This document shows positions 1-10,647 of a DNA stretch of 64,000 nucleotides, piece after piece. Under the pieces are notes generated by a model that made no database searches, was not told the origin of the DNA, and worked only from the letters and a program-made list of their open reading frames with translations. A program made the translations under genes and the position numbers. The stretch covers positions 40,820,119 to 40,884,118 of the forward strand of contig OX638132.1 of NCBI GenBank assembly GCA_951804985.1. Direction: 5' to 3'. Origin of the DNA: Dryomyza anilis. Taxonomy: Eukaryota > Arthropoda > Insecta > Diptera > Dryomyzidae. Each line of letters opens with the position of its first letter. Position 1 is the first letter of the stretch.

Positions 1-1035
1 ACGGATTTAAGCATTTAAGTTTCTTTGTTACCAATTTGTAGGCAAGTCCCCACGGGTTATCTTGAAGGTCATTACAAATTTCAGCGAAACATCTTCTCTT
101 GCTTCTGCGTATCGCTAACTTGAGAGATTTCCTCTTAGATTTAAAGGTTTGGTGATGACAATCGTTTACCGGTCTACCTCTCGTTCTCGTATATTGTCGC
201 CTTGCTCGTACACAATCTGAACGCAGTTCAGCTAATTCTCTATTTCAACAATAGACTGGTTGCTTGCGTTGTGCTTCCTTCTCACCATTGACGCATCACA
301 TGCACGGAAAATTTCGTTCAGGAATTGTTCCGCCATTGTTTCGGGTGGGCCAAGCAGATTCATATCTTCTATGGCAGTTTGGAATAGAGCTTTATCAAGG
401 GTGTTGACCTTCCAGCCAACTAGTTTTGATGTGCTCATATTGACAAGTACGGATGGGTGCTCAATTGCTAGATCTATAGTTATAGCACAGTGATCACTGT
501 GTGTGTATTGATCAGACAAGCTCCAGTTAACTCGCCCTGCCATGCTGCTACTGGTGAAGTCAATGTCAATAATTGATCCGCTATCACCCCTACTGAAAGA
601 TTGTTTATTTCCTGTGTTCATCAATACCACACCAAGCATCGACAATGTTTCAAGTAGTATCCGTCCTCTTTCATTTGTACGGGGACAACCCCAATCGGTA
701 GCACATGCGTTAAAATCACCTGCAATTAATACAGGGTTTTTTATCAATCGCATCTGAGACTATGTTGTCGACAATGGTTTCGAATTCAACTATAGTGTAT
801 CTCGGTGGGATATAACAGCTATAAAGGTGAATTCCTGAAACTGTGGCTCGGGTAAATCCACAATGTACTGTTGTTGGATTTTGCAGCATTAAATTGTTGA
901 CTGACCAAATTGCTAAAGTATTTGAACAGTCAGATACCTAGCTTGGAGAATCAGCGTTGCGATATTGCTCACGGACGCTCTGTTTTAGCAGCTCTTGAGC
1001 GGCCTGACAATGGTTAAGGTTAAGTTGGAGGATTC
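1..1035 (-). pseudogene. R1-like LINE ORF2, endonuclease and start of RT region, broken
   Basis: Decayed ORF2 of an R1-clade-like non-LTR retrotransposon, reading right to left and cut by the window edge. The ORF2 start lies near 1035-970 (a short RILQLNLNHC-type opening). An apurinic-like endonuclease follows, with a GDFNA motif near 720 and a SDHCAI motif near 490. The start of the region before the RT is visible below 240 (a WW..EIA.LR pattern and R..FK blocks). Frames shift near 740 and again near 232-240, so no intact protein is made. Family assignment rests on the endonuclease motif style and the ORF1 next to it; R1 versus another R1-group clade is uncertain. Confidence 0.7.
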
Positions 1036-2158
1036 TCATTTTCCAGCACTTAGTAACCGGAGCGCAAAATCTAGACATTTAAAGCATCTTCTTGGAGACA
1101 CTTTCTCCCGTATTCGACACTGTACCCAGCCGATGCGAATTTTGGCAGTTTCCAGCAGATGGTTTGCCAATCCGGCACTTAGGCCAATGGTGGCTGTTTA
1201 AGTGCCCCCATAAGCCTTTATCAGTGATTTTATTGCGGAATGCTGAAGTGTTTTAAAGTCATCAGATATGTTCATCAATGCATTGTGTAGGTCTTGGGTA
1301 TCAGTGACTTCACCGATGTCTTTTATTTCGAGCACTATTTCATGTGTCAATGCCCAGACGTGTGCCGTTGAGCCCAGAATTTCTTCAATGTTGTGTCTAA
1401 ATTCACATGTACTCTGATGGGCTGATTTGTTAAGTTGAAGAAGCAATTCGCCCTTCGCAGTTTTCCTTATATTATTTACACTTTGGCCAAGAGTATCTAG
1501 TTTCGGATCACTTTTAACTTTCTTCAGGATGTCAGCATAAGGGCACCTGGCCTGACCGATTTCATTATGCTCTTTGTATTTGGATTCTTTTTATTTTTAG
1601 CTTTTAGGCGAATCTTAACCCAGTCAGAGTTGCCGTTAACTGTCTCCGGTGGTTTGGCTATTGCACCGCTCGGCGTGCACGCTGCTACATCATTACCAGT
1701 TTTTTTGGTATGGTGTCCTTTAACTTCTTTGACTTGTTCTCCTTAGGGCTGAGGATTGCGCTGTTTCTCTTCCGTTTTGGCACTGCTGCTTTCGGTACTT
1801 TCGGCCATGCTACTTCCTCTTTTTGAGTGTGTGTGCTAGTCAGCTCACATTCCACGGATTCACCTTTACTTTTATCAAAAGCATTTACCTCACCAGAGGC
1901 CTGCAGGTACAATGCTTAGATCTGACGTATTATCGTGTGAATATCTTTGTGGATATTCGTGCAGGGTTTGATAAAGTCGACCAGTTGAGATATTTTATCC
2001 CCTAGCCTACTTAGGTAGTTACCTCGCGGCTTGTCGCCACTCTCACCGCAGATCACCACCGCCAAATTTGCGGGTGGTGATCTCACTATCACCGAGTTTC
2101 TCTTGAATGCGTCTATTTCTCCCTCTCCTGTAAGTTTATTTTCGTTATTTTTGTCCAT
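1036..2158 (-). pseudogene. R1-like LINE ORF1 (gag-like), broken
   Basis: Gag-like ORF1 remnants upstream (minus sense) of the endonuclease. An open piece starts at 2158 with an acidic, polar sequence; a second at 1912-1685 is lysine/proline-rich (KRKRNS, KKLKDTIPKK); a third at 1446-1198 has a helical gag-like pattern with a DIGEVTDTQ block. The 3' part (1200-1040) contains KIRIGWVQCRIRE and spaced cysteines that look like degenerate CCHC knuckles. The pieces lie in different frames. Order ORF1 then ORF2 on the same strand matches an R1-type element. Confidence 0.55.
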
Positions 2159-2220
2159 TAATTTTGTCCAAACTCAGAGCCGCTATCTCTATTCGGTGTG
2201 TAGTCGCGTTTTATAGAATG

Positions 2221-2580
2221 CCAATGGTTCTAACTGATACGCCAGTACGTCCATTCTATAAAGTATTCATGGATCTTGTAGGTATTTTACCGGAAACAAT
2301 ATCTGGACTTAAATATATATATTAACGTTTCAAGATGATTTTTCAAAATATATGTGCTGCGTAGCTATACCAGATCCAGAAGCAAGCTCTTTAACAAAAT
2401 CAAGACAGAACCAAAGAAAAATCTAAACAAAACTATGACTCATTACACCCAATAATATTTAAAGTAGGCGATAAAATTGAATTAAAAAATCAAAATAGGT
2501 ACTTTCTATAATAAGCCCTGTAACGATAGAGATTTGTATCAAGGGTAAAGGAAGAAATTTCATAATAATTTACTAAAAGC
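2221..2580 (+). pseudogene. Ty3/gypsy integrase relic
   Basis: Translating the plus strand gives a broken integrase core: MDLVGILPETISGLKY, then DDFSKYMCCVAIPDPEAS in another frame. These correspond to the first catalytic-Asp region of gypsy integrases. A later piece (about 2450-2500, IIFKVGDKIELKN) resembles the C-terminal integrase region. Several stops and shifts are present. No LTR is visible nearby, so this is an isolated relic unrelated to the two gypsy copies further right. Confidence 0.55.
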
Positions 2581-2589
2581 ATACAGCAG

Positions 2590-2689
2590 CATAGTTATAT
2601 ATAATCATATATGATTTGATCTTACATCAAATATGATCAGATCCGTAGTTTGTCTCTATCCAATTATATATAACTATATAACTATATGT
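2590..2689. repeat. AT-rich degenerate minisatellite (ATATGAT-type)
   Basis: A short run of alternating ATATGATC/CATATATG-like words. Similar stretches occur at 3005-3060, 17920-18010, 21104-21160 and 23930-24110, often exactly at the edges of the inserted elements. Confidence 0.45.
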
Positions 2690-3004
2690 AGCCGCGGTAG
2701 CTCAGTGGTTAGTGCGTTGGACTGCGAGCCGAAAGGTCCCCGGTTCAAGCCTGGACTGGGGCTAACAACATCTTTTCATAGAAACATTTTTTCTATATCG
2801 CGCTACCTCTCGTCAGTAAATGGCAAACCTACGAGAGTAAAACCATTGCCTATGAAAAAGCTCTCACCCGCCGTTCGGATTCGGCAATAAACTGTAGGTC
2901 CCACCACTTTGAGTACAAATATAACACGCACAGCTCAAAATGGTGAGAGAGCTCGGCCGAAGTTCTATATAGGACTGTAGCGCCAAACTATTATTATTAT
3001 TATA
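2690..3004 (+). mobile_element. tRNA-headed SINE, copy 1 (full length)
   Basis: Begins with a tRNA-like head: an A box (TAGCTCAGTGGTTAG, about 2697) and a B box (GGTTCAAGCC, about 2742), the internal Pol III promoter of tRNA-derived SINEs. A unique body of about 230 bp follows, ending in GCGCCAAACTA plus a (TTA)n tail. Three more copies are in this window (28104-28415 minus, 44823-45139 minus, 60365-60559 plus, truncated). It is not a functional tRNA gene because the same head is always joined to the same body and tail. The TSD cannot be read here because the flanks are simple AT. Confidence 0.85.
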
Positions 3005-3101
3005 TATGATTGGTTATGAACACATATATGAACCTATATATAAGAATGGTTATTTAAAAATATAATAATAAAAGAATGCAATATTGGCACATATTGCTAT
3101 G

Positions 3102-3107
3102 ATCGTA
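3102..3107. repeat. Target-site duplication, left (ATCGTA)
   Basis: ATCGTA directly precedes the first base of the left TIR and is repeated exactly at 17148-17153 after the right TIR. Six-base duplications are characteristic of Polinton/Maverick integration by an RVE integrase. Confidence 0.93.
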
Positions 3108-3190
3108 AGTAGTATGGATTCGCCGGTTCTGGCCCCACTGGGCTCCATGGAGCACATTGTTGTTAGTGTAAATGAATTTTAACAGAGATG

Positions 3191-3480
3191 TTGTTAGTGT
3201 AATTCAATAGGGATCATTTTTTAACATAGTTGTTGTTAGTGTAATTCAATAGGGATCATTTTTTAACATAGTTGCTGTTAGTGTAATTCAATAGGGATCA
3301 TTTTTTAACATAGTTGTTGTTGGTATAGTTCAATAGGGATCATTTTTTAACAGAGTTGTTGGTACTGTAGTTCATTGGAGATCATATTTTAACAGTATAG
3401 TTGTTATTGTTTTTTCAATGGGGATCATATTTTAACAGAATATTTGTTATTGTTTTCATGGGAAGTATTTTTAACAGATG
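3191..3480 (+). repeat. 42-bp tandem array inside the left TIR
   Basis: Units begin TTGTTAGTGTAATTC and contain AGGGATCATTTTTTAACA. Unit starts at 3191, 3233 and 3275 are exactly 42 bp apart. About seven units are present, the inner ones progressively diverged. The mirror array is at about 16775-17064. Arrays of this kind could be replication-terminus or protein-binding repeats; no function is shown by the sequence. Confidence 0.85.
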
Positions 3481-4253
3481 TATATTATATGTATACTATA
3501 TATTTTATAATGGCATGGAGCCAGTGGGATGACTTTTGAACATAATTTGTTAATGTTGATACATACATATATATTATATGCATGTTATGAAGGCATGCAG
3601 CAGTAAAGAGTAAATGTTGTTGTTGGGATAATTATATCGGAGTAAGCATTTTTTGTGAATGAGAATATTTACAAACGTATTCATGTTGTTGTTGTAAAAT
3701 ATTATAGTTGCAATTAGATTTCAGTTAACGTAGTTATAATGTATACTATAGTTATACTTGTTTGTTTTATTTTTGCATGATCATCAAGAGAGTTGAGGAG
3801 CAAAGGGTTCAATTTGAAACTTTGTTGAGGAACGGTGATTGTAATTTAAAACTTCGATATATGAATGAATATTATTATTAGATGCTTATTTTTTTTGTGG
3901 TTAATTTTTTTTGTTGTAAACAGGTTAAGACACTTCTGTATTAATGCATTGACATATATTTAATTCAAGGCCAATTTTACTATAAGGGTTATTGTACTGG
4001 ATTTTATTCTACAAAGTCATGGTCGTTTAATTTGGTTATATGAATGAATGGAGCCATAAGGTTCCATTGGGATCATTTTTTAAATCATTTTCTATACTAT
4101 ATGTTTAAAAGATTGAACATGTTAGAACATGTATATTTTTTATAGAGTTTTTTGTCTTGAGATTTATTTAATTTACTCTCTTTAAAATTTTAATTGAGTA
4201 TAATTATACTAATGGAATTCACTTTTTAACTCATTTTAAAGAGATATCCATTA

Positions 4254-4261
4254 TATATAAA
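4254..4261 (+). promoter_or_regulatory. TATA box in left TIR, inward-facing
   Basis: TATATAAA, 72 bp upstream of the start codon at 4326. Because it lies inside the TIR, an identical box faces inward at the other end (15994-16001), 50 bp upstream of the start at 15944. The two terminal genes therefore share a promoter sequence. Promoter use is inferred. Confidence 0.5.
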
Positions 4262-4325
4262 TGGATCGAAATTTGAATTAAATTTATTCATCGTCTACAT
4301 TACAATTTGATAGGAACAACAAAAT

Positions 4326-4697
4326 ATGGTAAGATTGTTTTTTTTTAATTTTGTTTGTATTTATTAATTTATGTATTTATATTATTTAAAGGATTTCGCT
4401 GAAATTATTAGTTTAGCAAAAGGAAACCTCTCTACATACATTAGAGTAGATGACTTGCCCATTGATCAGGAATTCAGGATTTCTAAATTTGAATGGAAAA
4501 ACACAATTAATGGAACAAAATTAATTGTACATCTAACAGACAACAGATGGTTTTATCTACCAGCAAGAATTTCTAGAAAAGTTGAAACCGATGATCCATA
4601 TTTATATAATATAAATGAGAAAAAGTGGTCTATTATTTTTCGAGGACGACAATCAGAAGTAATGGGGATGGCTCTATTCGATTTACGTTATGAATAA
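4326..4697 (+). CDS. Small TIR-proximal Polinton protein, spliced after the start codon
   Basis: I do not recognise the family with confidence; a compact protein of about 100 residues at this position is common in arthropod Polintons. The main exon encodes a mixed beta-type sequence (IRVDDLP, LIVHLTDNRWFYLPARI, WSIIFRG). An ATG at 4326 is immediately followed by the donor GTAAG; an acceptor (TTTAAAG) lies at 4391 and GAT at 4392 continues in frame. The intron would be 63 bp and T-rich, and exon 1 would encode only methionine. That gives 102 residues. The alternative is an unspliced start at 4371, adding six hydrophobic residues. An AATAAA follows the stop. The gene converges on the zinc-finger gene at 4832-5236. 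Confidence 0.7.
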
Positions 4698-4831
4698 AAA
4701 TAAAAAAAATCGTATCAATATACTTACTTTTAAAAATATTCATTTTAAATAAAATATTTAAATATATACATATTGTTTTATTTATTTATTTTAAAACGAT
4801 TTGAAACAATATAACAAATAATTTATAAAAC

Positions 4832-5236
4832 TTATATTTGCATTATTTGCTCAAAACTCAGTAGAGCGTTTAATAAAATATTATCATCATCATCGTCCAT
4901 TAAATTACAATAATGATGATCCGCATTTAACATCCTCGGATCGTCTAAGTTAAGAAATAGATGGTCTAGTCCATCATCTAATAATCCTTCCCTAATTCCA
5001 ACATCTATCAAATTTACTGGCGGGAGTGTTACGACTTCTAGTATTTCAATTTGAGGATTTACTGTTAATAAAATTTTTATTATTAATATAAAATAATTTT
5101 AAAAAATATATTTAGTTATTTACTTACAAGTATATGTTTTTGCCTTTTTATATGAAAAATTATGTTTTCGCAGGATATGCCGCTTAAGGTTGTTTCTATT
5201 CGAGAATTTTAAATGCGGGCAAAATTCACACTCCAT
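4832..5236 (-). CDS. Spliced C2H2 zinc-finger protein of the Polinton
   Basis: Exon 1 (5236-5128) starts MECEFCPHLKFSNRNNLKRH and forms one C2H2 finger (C3, C6, H20, H25), then a lysine-rich linker. A donor GTAAGT begins at 5127 and an AG acceptor ends at 5062, giving a 66-bp intron. Exon 2 (5061-4832) joins in frame and encodes an acidic tail with an Asp run (DDDDD) and a short C-terminal helix. Total 112 residues. Without splicing the frame stops at once, so the intron is well supported. The gene is divergent from the polymerase gene, whose N-terminus carries similar fingers; only 335 bp separate the two starts. A DNA-binding or regulatory role is inferred. Confidence 0.78.
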
Positions 5237-5571
5237 TTTTTAATGTTGATATATTAAAAGTATGAAAACGAGTAAAATTTATTATTATATACATTGTATA
5301 GAACACCTTTATATATCAAAGCATGTAATATGATATATATTAAACTGAACTTAAAAATTTGAATTCAGCAAAATTTAATGTATAAGTAGTGAAATACACC
5401 GGAAGTCAGTAAATTAAAACTGCAGTAACACATCTTTATTGCAACACTGCACTTTTTTATGTTCAATAATTCCTGTAAAATTTGAAGTTGAAGTTTCTTA
5501 ATATTCAAAATAATAATTTAAGTTAGTGTTCGTTTGTTTGCAACTTCGAGAACTTCTATAAAAATTAAAAA

Positions 5572-8500
5572 ATGTTTATCTGTGCATTGTGTTCAAAGTC
5601 CTTCGCGAAAAACTATAATTTAAAGAGACATGTATCGACAATACATGAAAATACAAAGTTTAGCTGCTTAAAGTGTAGTAAATCTTTTAGCAGACCAAAT
5701 ACTTTAAAACATCATTCCTGTCAACATTTTCAAGAGGAAATTCCTTCAAAACAAGGAAAATATGAGGATTTGCTGAATAATGAATATGAAATCGCATCAA
5801 CATCATCATCGGTGAGCCGTTACTGTGAGAACTGTAATGTTACAGTTCACAAATCCCTATGGAGAGGCCATTTAAGATCAACAGCGCATAAGAGAGCATC
5901 AGAGATTGCAGATATAGATGGATTTAAATTGGTACGAAAAGCATTTAAAAATAAAATATGTGATTACATATTACCTAATGATGATGAAAGTCTAATAAAT
6001 CCACATGAATATTTCGGTCAAATAAGAAATAAAATTAAAAATTTACTGGAAAGAGAATTAAATAAGAAAATATCTTTAAAATTGAATGCGGAGATCTCTG
6101 CTGACTATATACGTCCTTCAAAACCTTCTGTCGAAGATGATGATGAATTTAAACTAAGCACTTTTTCACATATAACAAAACCACTAACAATATTAACCAA
6201 AGATAATATTGAAGATGTAATGTTAAATATTGAAGAATTGTTAATAAATAAAATGGAGAACTTTCAAGAACGGGATAGTGGATGGGCTTTGATAAAAATC
6301 AATAAAATTGAGCTTAATATAAGTGAATATAGCCCCTTAAATGGATTATCATATCAGAAATTGCCAGCATACATAGAAAAAAGAAAGGCATGTATTAATA
6401 TACAAAACAGTGATATTTTCTGCTTTAAGTGGGCTATTATTGCAGCAATAGTTAATACAAAAATAAAAATAAATGATCCCTATCGCATTAATTCATATAA
6501 TATTTCCGACATAACAGCAGAGGAAATTTATGTGAATGGTATAAACTTGATATTTAGAGGATTAGACTTCCCTCATTCTATAAAGAATACAAAAATATTT
6601 GAGCTAAACAACTCCATTAGCATAAATATTTTCATGTATAATGAAAAGTCAGATGGAAAATGCGAAATTTTGGGACCTATTTATCACACTGAAAAAGAAC
6701 AGAGTACACATATCAATTTGCTATTTTGTGACAGTGAAGAAATTACTCACTATGTCTGGATACAAGATCTAAGTAAATTGATAAGCGGTCAGGGACGAAA
6801 AAGAGCCCACAAAATGTATATTTGTAATGGATGTATTCTACAATTTACATCTATAAAGTCTCTTGAGGCACATAAATCATCATGTAAAAAAAAAATTACG
6901 TATTTGCCCAAGGAAAATGAGTCCACACTAGCATTTAAAGCCTATGAAAAAACCATCCCAGTTGGATATACTTTTTATATGGATTTTGAATCGATTCTGG
7001 AACCGATTATTGGCTGTACAAATAACCCAGAAAATACGCATACATCGAATATTCAGAAGCACATACCATGCGCATTTGCTTGGTATTTGAAAGGGTCATA
7101 TGATGATCGTTTCGATAAGCTACAAAATTATACAGGTGAATACAAAAGAAAAAAATAATAATTAAAAAATAAAAATGAAAATAAAAAACGATATATATAT
7201 AATATTTAATCTTTCGTTTATAGGTCCTGAATGTTCGAGAGTTATGATAAAATCTTTAGTTGCGAAAGCGACGCAAATATATTGGAACGTTTACTCCACA
7301 ATGAAGGCAATGAAGATAACTGACCAGGAAATGCACGAGTTCCATCAATCAACAATCTGCTGTATATGTAAAAGTGATTTAAGTAATAATATTAGTATAA
7401 AAGTAAGGCACCATTGTCATTTTACCGGAAAGTATTTAGGATCTGCTCATACAGAATGTAATTTGAAAGCAAAAAGAACTAAATTCTTTCCGGTAATAAC
7501 TCATAATTTATCCAAATATGATCTACATTTATTTATACAAAATTTAAACGAAGTAGAGGGAGCTATTGATATTATACCTCTTAATAAAGAGGTATTTATA
7601 TCTATAACAAAAACTATAAATTTAACTAAAGATCATAGTTTTCAACTTAGATTTATAGATTCATTTAGATTTTTACCTAGCAGCCTTGAGAAATTGGTGA
7701 AAACTCTAAATGACGAGTCAATCCATATAACTAAAAAGGTTTTTAACAATAATTCGTATAAGATATTTTATAGAAAAGGTGTTTTTCCTTATGATTATTT
7801 AGATAGTTTTAATAGGTTAAAAGAAAATCAATTACCTGCTAAAGATAAGTTTTTTAATAGATTAATTAATGAAGAGTGTTCTGAAAATGATTATGCTTAT
7901 GCTCTGAATGTATGGAACATTTTAAATTGTAAATCTTTAAAAGATTATTTAGAAGTATACCTAAGGTGTGATGTTGTCTTACTTGCGGATGTTTTTGAGA
8001 ATTTTAGAAAAATTTGTCTAAAAATTTATGAGCTTGATCCGTGTCATTACTTCACTGCTCCCGGATTATCTTGGGATGCTATGCTCAAGATGACTAAAAT
8101 TAACCTCGAACTAATTACCGATATAGAAATGTATACTTTTATTCAAGACGGTATACGTGGAGGTTTAACACAATGCTCGATTAGACATGTAAAAGCCAAT
8201 AATAAATATATGCATAACTTTGATAAATCTAAATGTTCATCATATTTAATGTATTATGACGCAAATAATTTATATGGTTATGCGATGTCACAGCCATTAC
8301 CTTTTAAGGAATTTAGATTTTTAGAGTCATATGAAATTACAGAGTTTACTATTGAAAAACTTAAATCTATTAATGAACATTCTTCTAAAGGATATATTTT
8401 TGAAGTAGACTTAGAATATCCTTCTTCAATTCATAATTTACATAATGATTTTCCGTTTTGTCCAGAAAATAAAACACCACCTTCTTGTAATTCTAATTCT

Positions 8501-9568
8501 AAAAAACTTATAGCAGATCTTAATAATAAGAATATGTATAAAATACATTATAAAATGCTTCAAGAATGTATTAAAAATGGTTTAATTTTAAAAAAAATAT
8601 ATAGAATTTTAGAGTTTTCTCAAAGTTGTTGGCTTAAAAAGTATATAGATCTGAATACATTAATGAGGTCTAAAGCTACCAATGAGTTTGAGAAAAATTT
8701 TTATAAATTAATGAATAATTCAGTTTATGGCAAAACAATGGAAAATGTTGAAAATAGAAGAAATGTAAATATTTGTTGCAATTGGGAGAATAATGGTAAA
8801 GTTAAAGGAGCCAGATCAATAATAGCAAATCCAGCATTCCATAGTAGAACGAATATTAATGAAAATATGATAGTAATAGAATCAAAAGTTCTTAAAGTTA
8901 AGTTAAATAAACCTATTTATACAGGATTTTGTGTATTAGATTTATCGAAATGTAAAATGTACGACTTCTATTATAATTACTTAAAAACTAAATTTAATAG
9001 TAATGTAAGATTAGCTTATACGGACACAGATTCTCTTATAGTTGAGATTAAAACAAATGATTTCTATAAAGACATTTATGAAGATGTTGAAAAAACTGAT
9101 CCATCAAATTATATTTTTGACACTTCTAGTTATGAGTATCCTAATATATATGGTTATCATCAAAATAATTCTAAAGTTGTGGGTTTGATGAAAGACGAAA
9201 ATAATGGCAAAATAATGAAAGAAATAATATGTCTTAAACCCAAAACATACTTTTTTACTGTTGAAAATGATATACCAACATCAAAAGCCAAGGGTGTTAA
9301 AAAATCAGTTAGTAAAACATTTACTATTCATGATTATAAAACATGCCTTTACAATAAGAAAGTTATAATGAGAGAAATGTATATAATAAGATCTAAAGCC
9401 CATATTTTATATACACAATGTGTAAATAAATTATCACTTAATTTTATAGATGATAAACGGTATATACTAGATGATGGTATAAACACACTTGCTTGGGGAC
9501 ATTACAAAATTGATTATATTAAAGCTTTAAATAATGATTTAGATATTTTTATGAATATAGATATATAG
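5572..9568 (+). CDS. Protein-primed family B DNA polymerase (pPolB), one intron
   Basis: Replicates the element by protein-primed synthesis. Exon 1 is 5572-7135, the intron 7136-7223 (GTGAAT...TATAG, 88 bp) and exon 2 7224-9568. The joined length is a multiple of three and gives 1,302 residues. The N-terminus has C2H2 fingers at C4/C7/H20/H25, C32/C35/H48/H52 and C85/C88/H100/H106, then a C2HC finger at 418-438. Proofreading motifs: Exo I FYMDFESIL (D471, E473), Exo II HNLSKYDLHLF (about 615), Exo III YLRCDVVLLAD (about 770). Polymerase motifs: A YYDANNLYGYAM (about 865), B NNSVYGKT (about 1018), C YTDTDS (about 1119). A C..C...H.H...C block (568-600) between Exo I and II resembles the zinc/HNH-like insert known from Polinton polymerases. 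All catalytic residues I can check are intact. Confidence 0.95.
7136..7223 (+). other. Intron in pPolB
   Basis: Starts GTGAAT after ACAG and ends TTTATAG. It contains in-frame stops and is strongly AT-rich. Removing it restores a continuous frame between Exo I and Exo II, with the junction at residue 522. The alternative is a true frame break; splice consensus and frame match argue for an intron. Confidence 0.85.
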
Positions 9569-9677
9569 ATATAAATTATATTATTTTAATTATTAGATTT
9601 ATATTATATAAATTTATAATGTATTAAATTAATAATAAAATAAAAATTCGATTTTTATGTATTTAAAAATGTTTTGT

Positions 9678-10313
9678 TTATTTAATATTATACCAATTAA
9701 CATCATCATAATCATATTGTAATGTTTTACTTTTTTGACGAGTTAAGCGAGGTGAGTATTGATATGGTAATAGAGTTTGCTTAGTTTTCGGTGTAATTTT
9801 ACTTCCATCACTTGACAAAATCCGTACTTTAGGTGATCCATGATTTGAAAAGTTTTTTAAACGTTTAGCTGCAGAACTTGCAGAGGAATGGTTTATTTTA
9901 TTAATTGTTGTATCCACATCCATAGAATTTTCTTCATCTTCGTTAATATTGCTAAATATATGTTCATTAGCATTAAAGTCAGCCTGCGAAGCAAAATCTT
10001 TTTTTCCAATATCTTTTGTTTGAGTTTCATTATCGTTTTTAAATATCCATTTTGTTTGAGTATCTTTATCCCTTAATGATTTATACGATTTAACCGATTT
10101 ATTCTCTTTCTTAATATTTATTTCTTGTTTGGTAATCAAATATTTTGCGAGTTCCTGTTTTATTCCATACCATTTATTTATATCTTTAAGTGTATGAGAG
10201 GCATATATTGGAAGAAGTTTTCGTTTTAAAAAATTTGAATCTGACATATCGTTAGAATAGCGTTCATATGTAGAAGGGTTTAATAATATAAGCTTGGATA
10301 AAATATTAGACAT
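9678..10313 (-). CDS. Uncharacterised Polinton protein (211 residues)
   Basis: Family not recognised. The N-terminal 70 residues look globular (ILSKLILLNPSTYERY, a KWYGIKQELAKYL helix). The middle is polar, with repeated TQTK-type motifs (residues 84-110) and an acidic stretch (NEDEENSMDVD). The C-terminal third is basic and rich in Ser/Pro/Thr, consistent with a disordered nucleic-acid-binding tail. It overlaps the start of the next minus-strand gene by 8 bp (10306-10313) and converges with the polymerase gene, 109 bp away. A virion or regulatory protein is possible; nothing in the sequence decides it. Confidence 0.75.
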   Translation of the reverse strand: MSNILSKLILLNPSTYERYSNDMSDSNFLKRKLLPIYASHTLKDINKWYGIKQELAKYLITKQEINIKKENKSVKSYKSLRDKDTQTKWIFKNDNETQTKDIGKKDFASQADFNANEHIFSNINEDEENSMDVDTTINKINHSSASSAAKRLKNFSNHGSPKVRILSSDGSKITPKTKQTLLPYQYSPRLTRQKSKTLQYDYDDVNWYNIK

Positions 10314-10647
10314 TTTCTAAAATTTTTCCTATAACACCGCTTAAAACAGAAGAAATCAAAATTGGTATAAATCCTCCTCTTTGGATTAGATGTTTTCTCT
10401 TCGATCGTAAAACAGTTTTTGAGCAGCAAAGTTTTCTAATGACATTTTTATATGATTTTAACTTTACTAAATCGTTTTTCTTTACATTATGATTTTTATG
10501 TAAAACATTAAATGCAATTTCATTAATAGCTTTTATAAGATTATCATCCGCGTTTTTTAGAATTGCATTTCGCAATTTAGGTTTAGCATTTTTAAGAACA
10601 TATAGAATATATTTGTTCTCCTTCAATCGTTTCAGTTTGCAGGTCAT
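10306..10647 (-). CDS. Small basic Polinton protein with hydrophobic C-terminus
   Basis: The ATG at 10647 is chosen; the open frame extends upstream to 10662 without another ATG. It encodes 113 residues, strongly basic (KLKRLKENK, RSKRKHLIQR) and ending in a GGF motif followed by one hydrophobic segment (IPILISSVLSGVIGKIL). The layout, basic body plus short membrane-active tail, resembles small virion-associated proteins seen beside the ATPase in other Polintons, but function is unknown. The gene overlaps the ATPase 3' end by 56 bp in another frame. Confidence 0.7.
   Translation of the reverse strand: MTCKLKRLKENKYILYVLKNAKPKLRNAILKNADDNLIKAINEIAFNVLHKNHNVKKNDLVKLKSYKNVIRKLCCSKTVLRSKRKHLIQRGGFIPILISSVLSGVIGKILENV

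Larger units (their letters stand above)
3108..4308 (+). repeat. Polinton left terminal inverted repeat (1,201 bp)
   Basis: Pairs with 15947-17147 in inverted orientation, with equal lengths on both sides. Comparing them by eye I saw a single mismatch, near 3422. The outer 370 bp hold a 42-bp tandem array; the inner end carries a TATA box. Beyond 4308 the two sides diverge within a few bases, each entering a different small gene. Confidence 0.95.

Noticed and set aside
2690..2765. A functional tRNA gene
   Set aside because: The same sequence heads the other full-length repeat copies (28104-28415, 44823-45139) joined to the same body and tail, so it is a SINE promoter.
2633..2890. 85-codon open frame over the SINE
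   Set aside because: It reads through the tRNA-like head and SINE body; the other SINE copies do not keep the frame.
3191..3480. CRISPR-like array
   Set aside because: Direct 42-bp units have no distinct spacers, and the context is eukaryotic.
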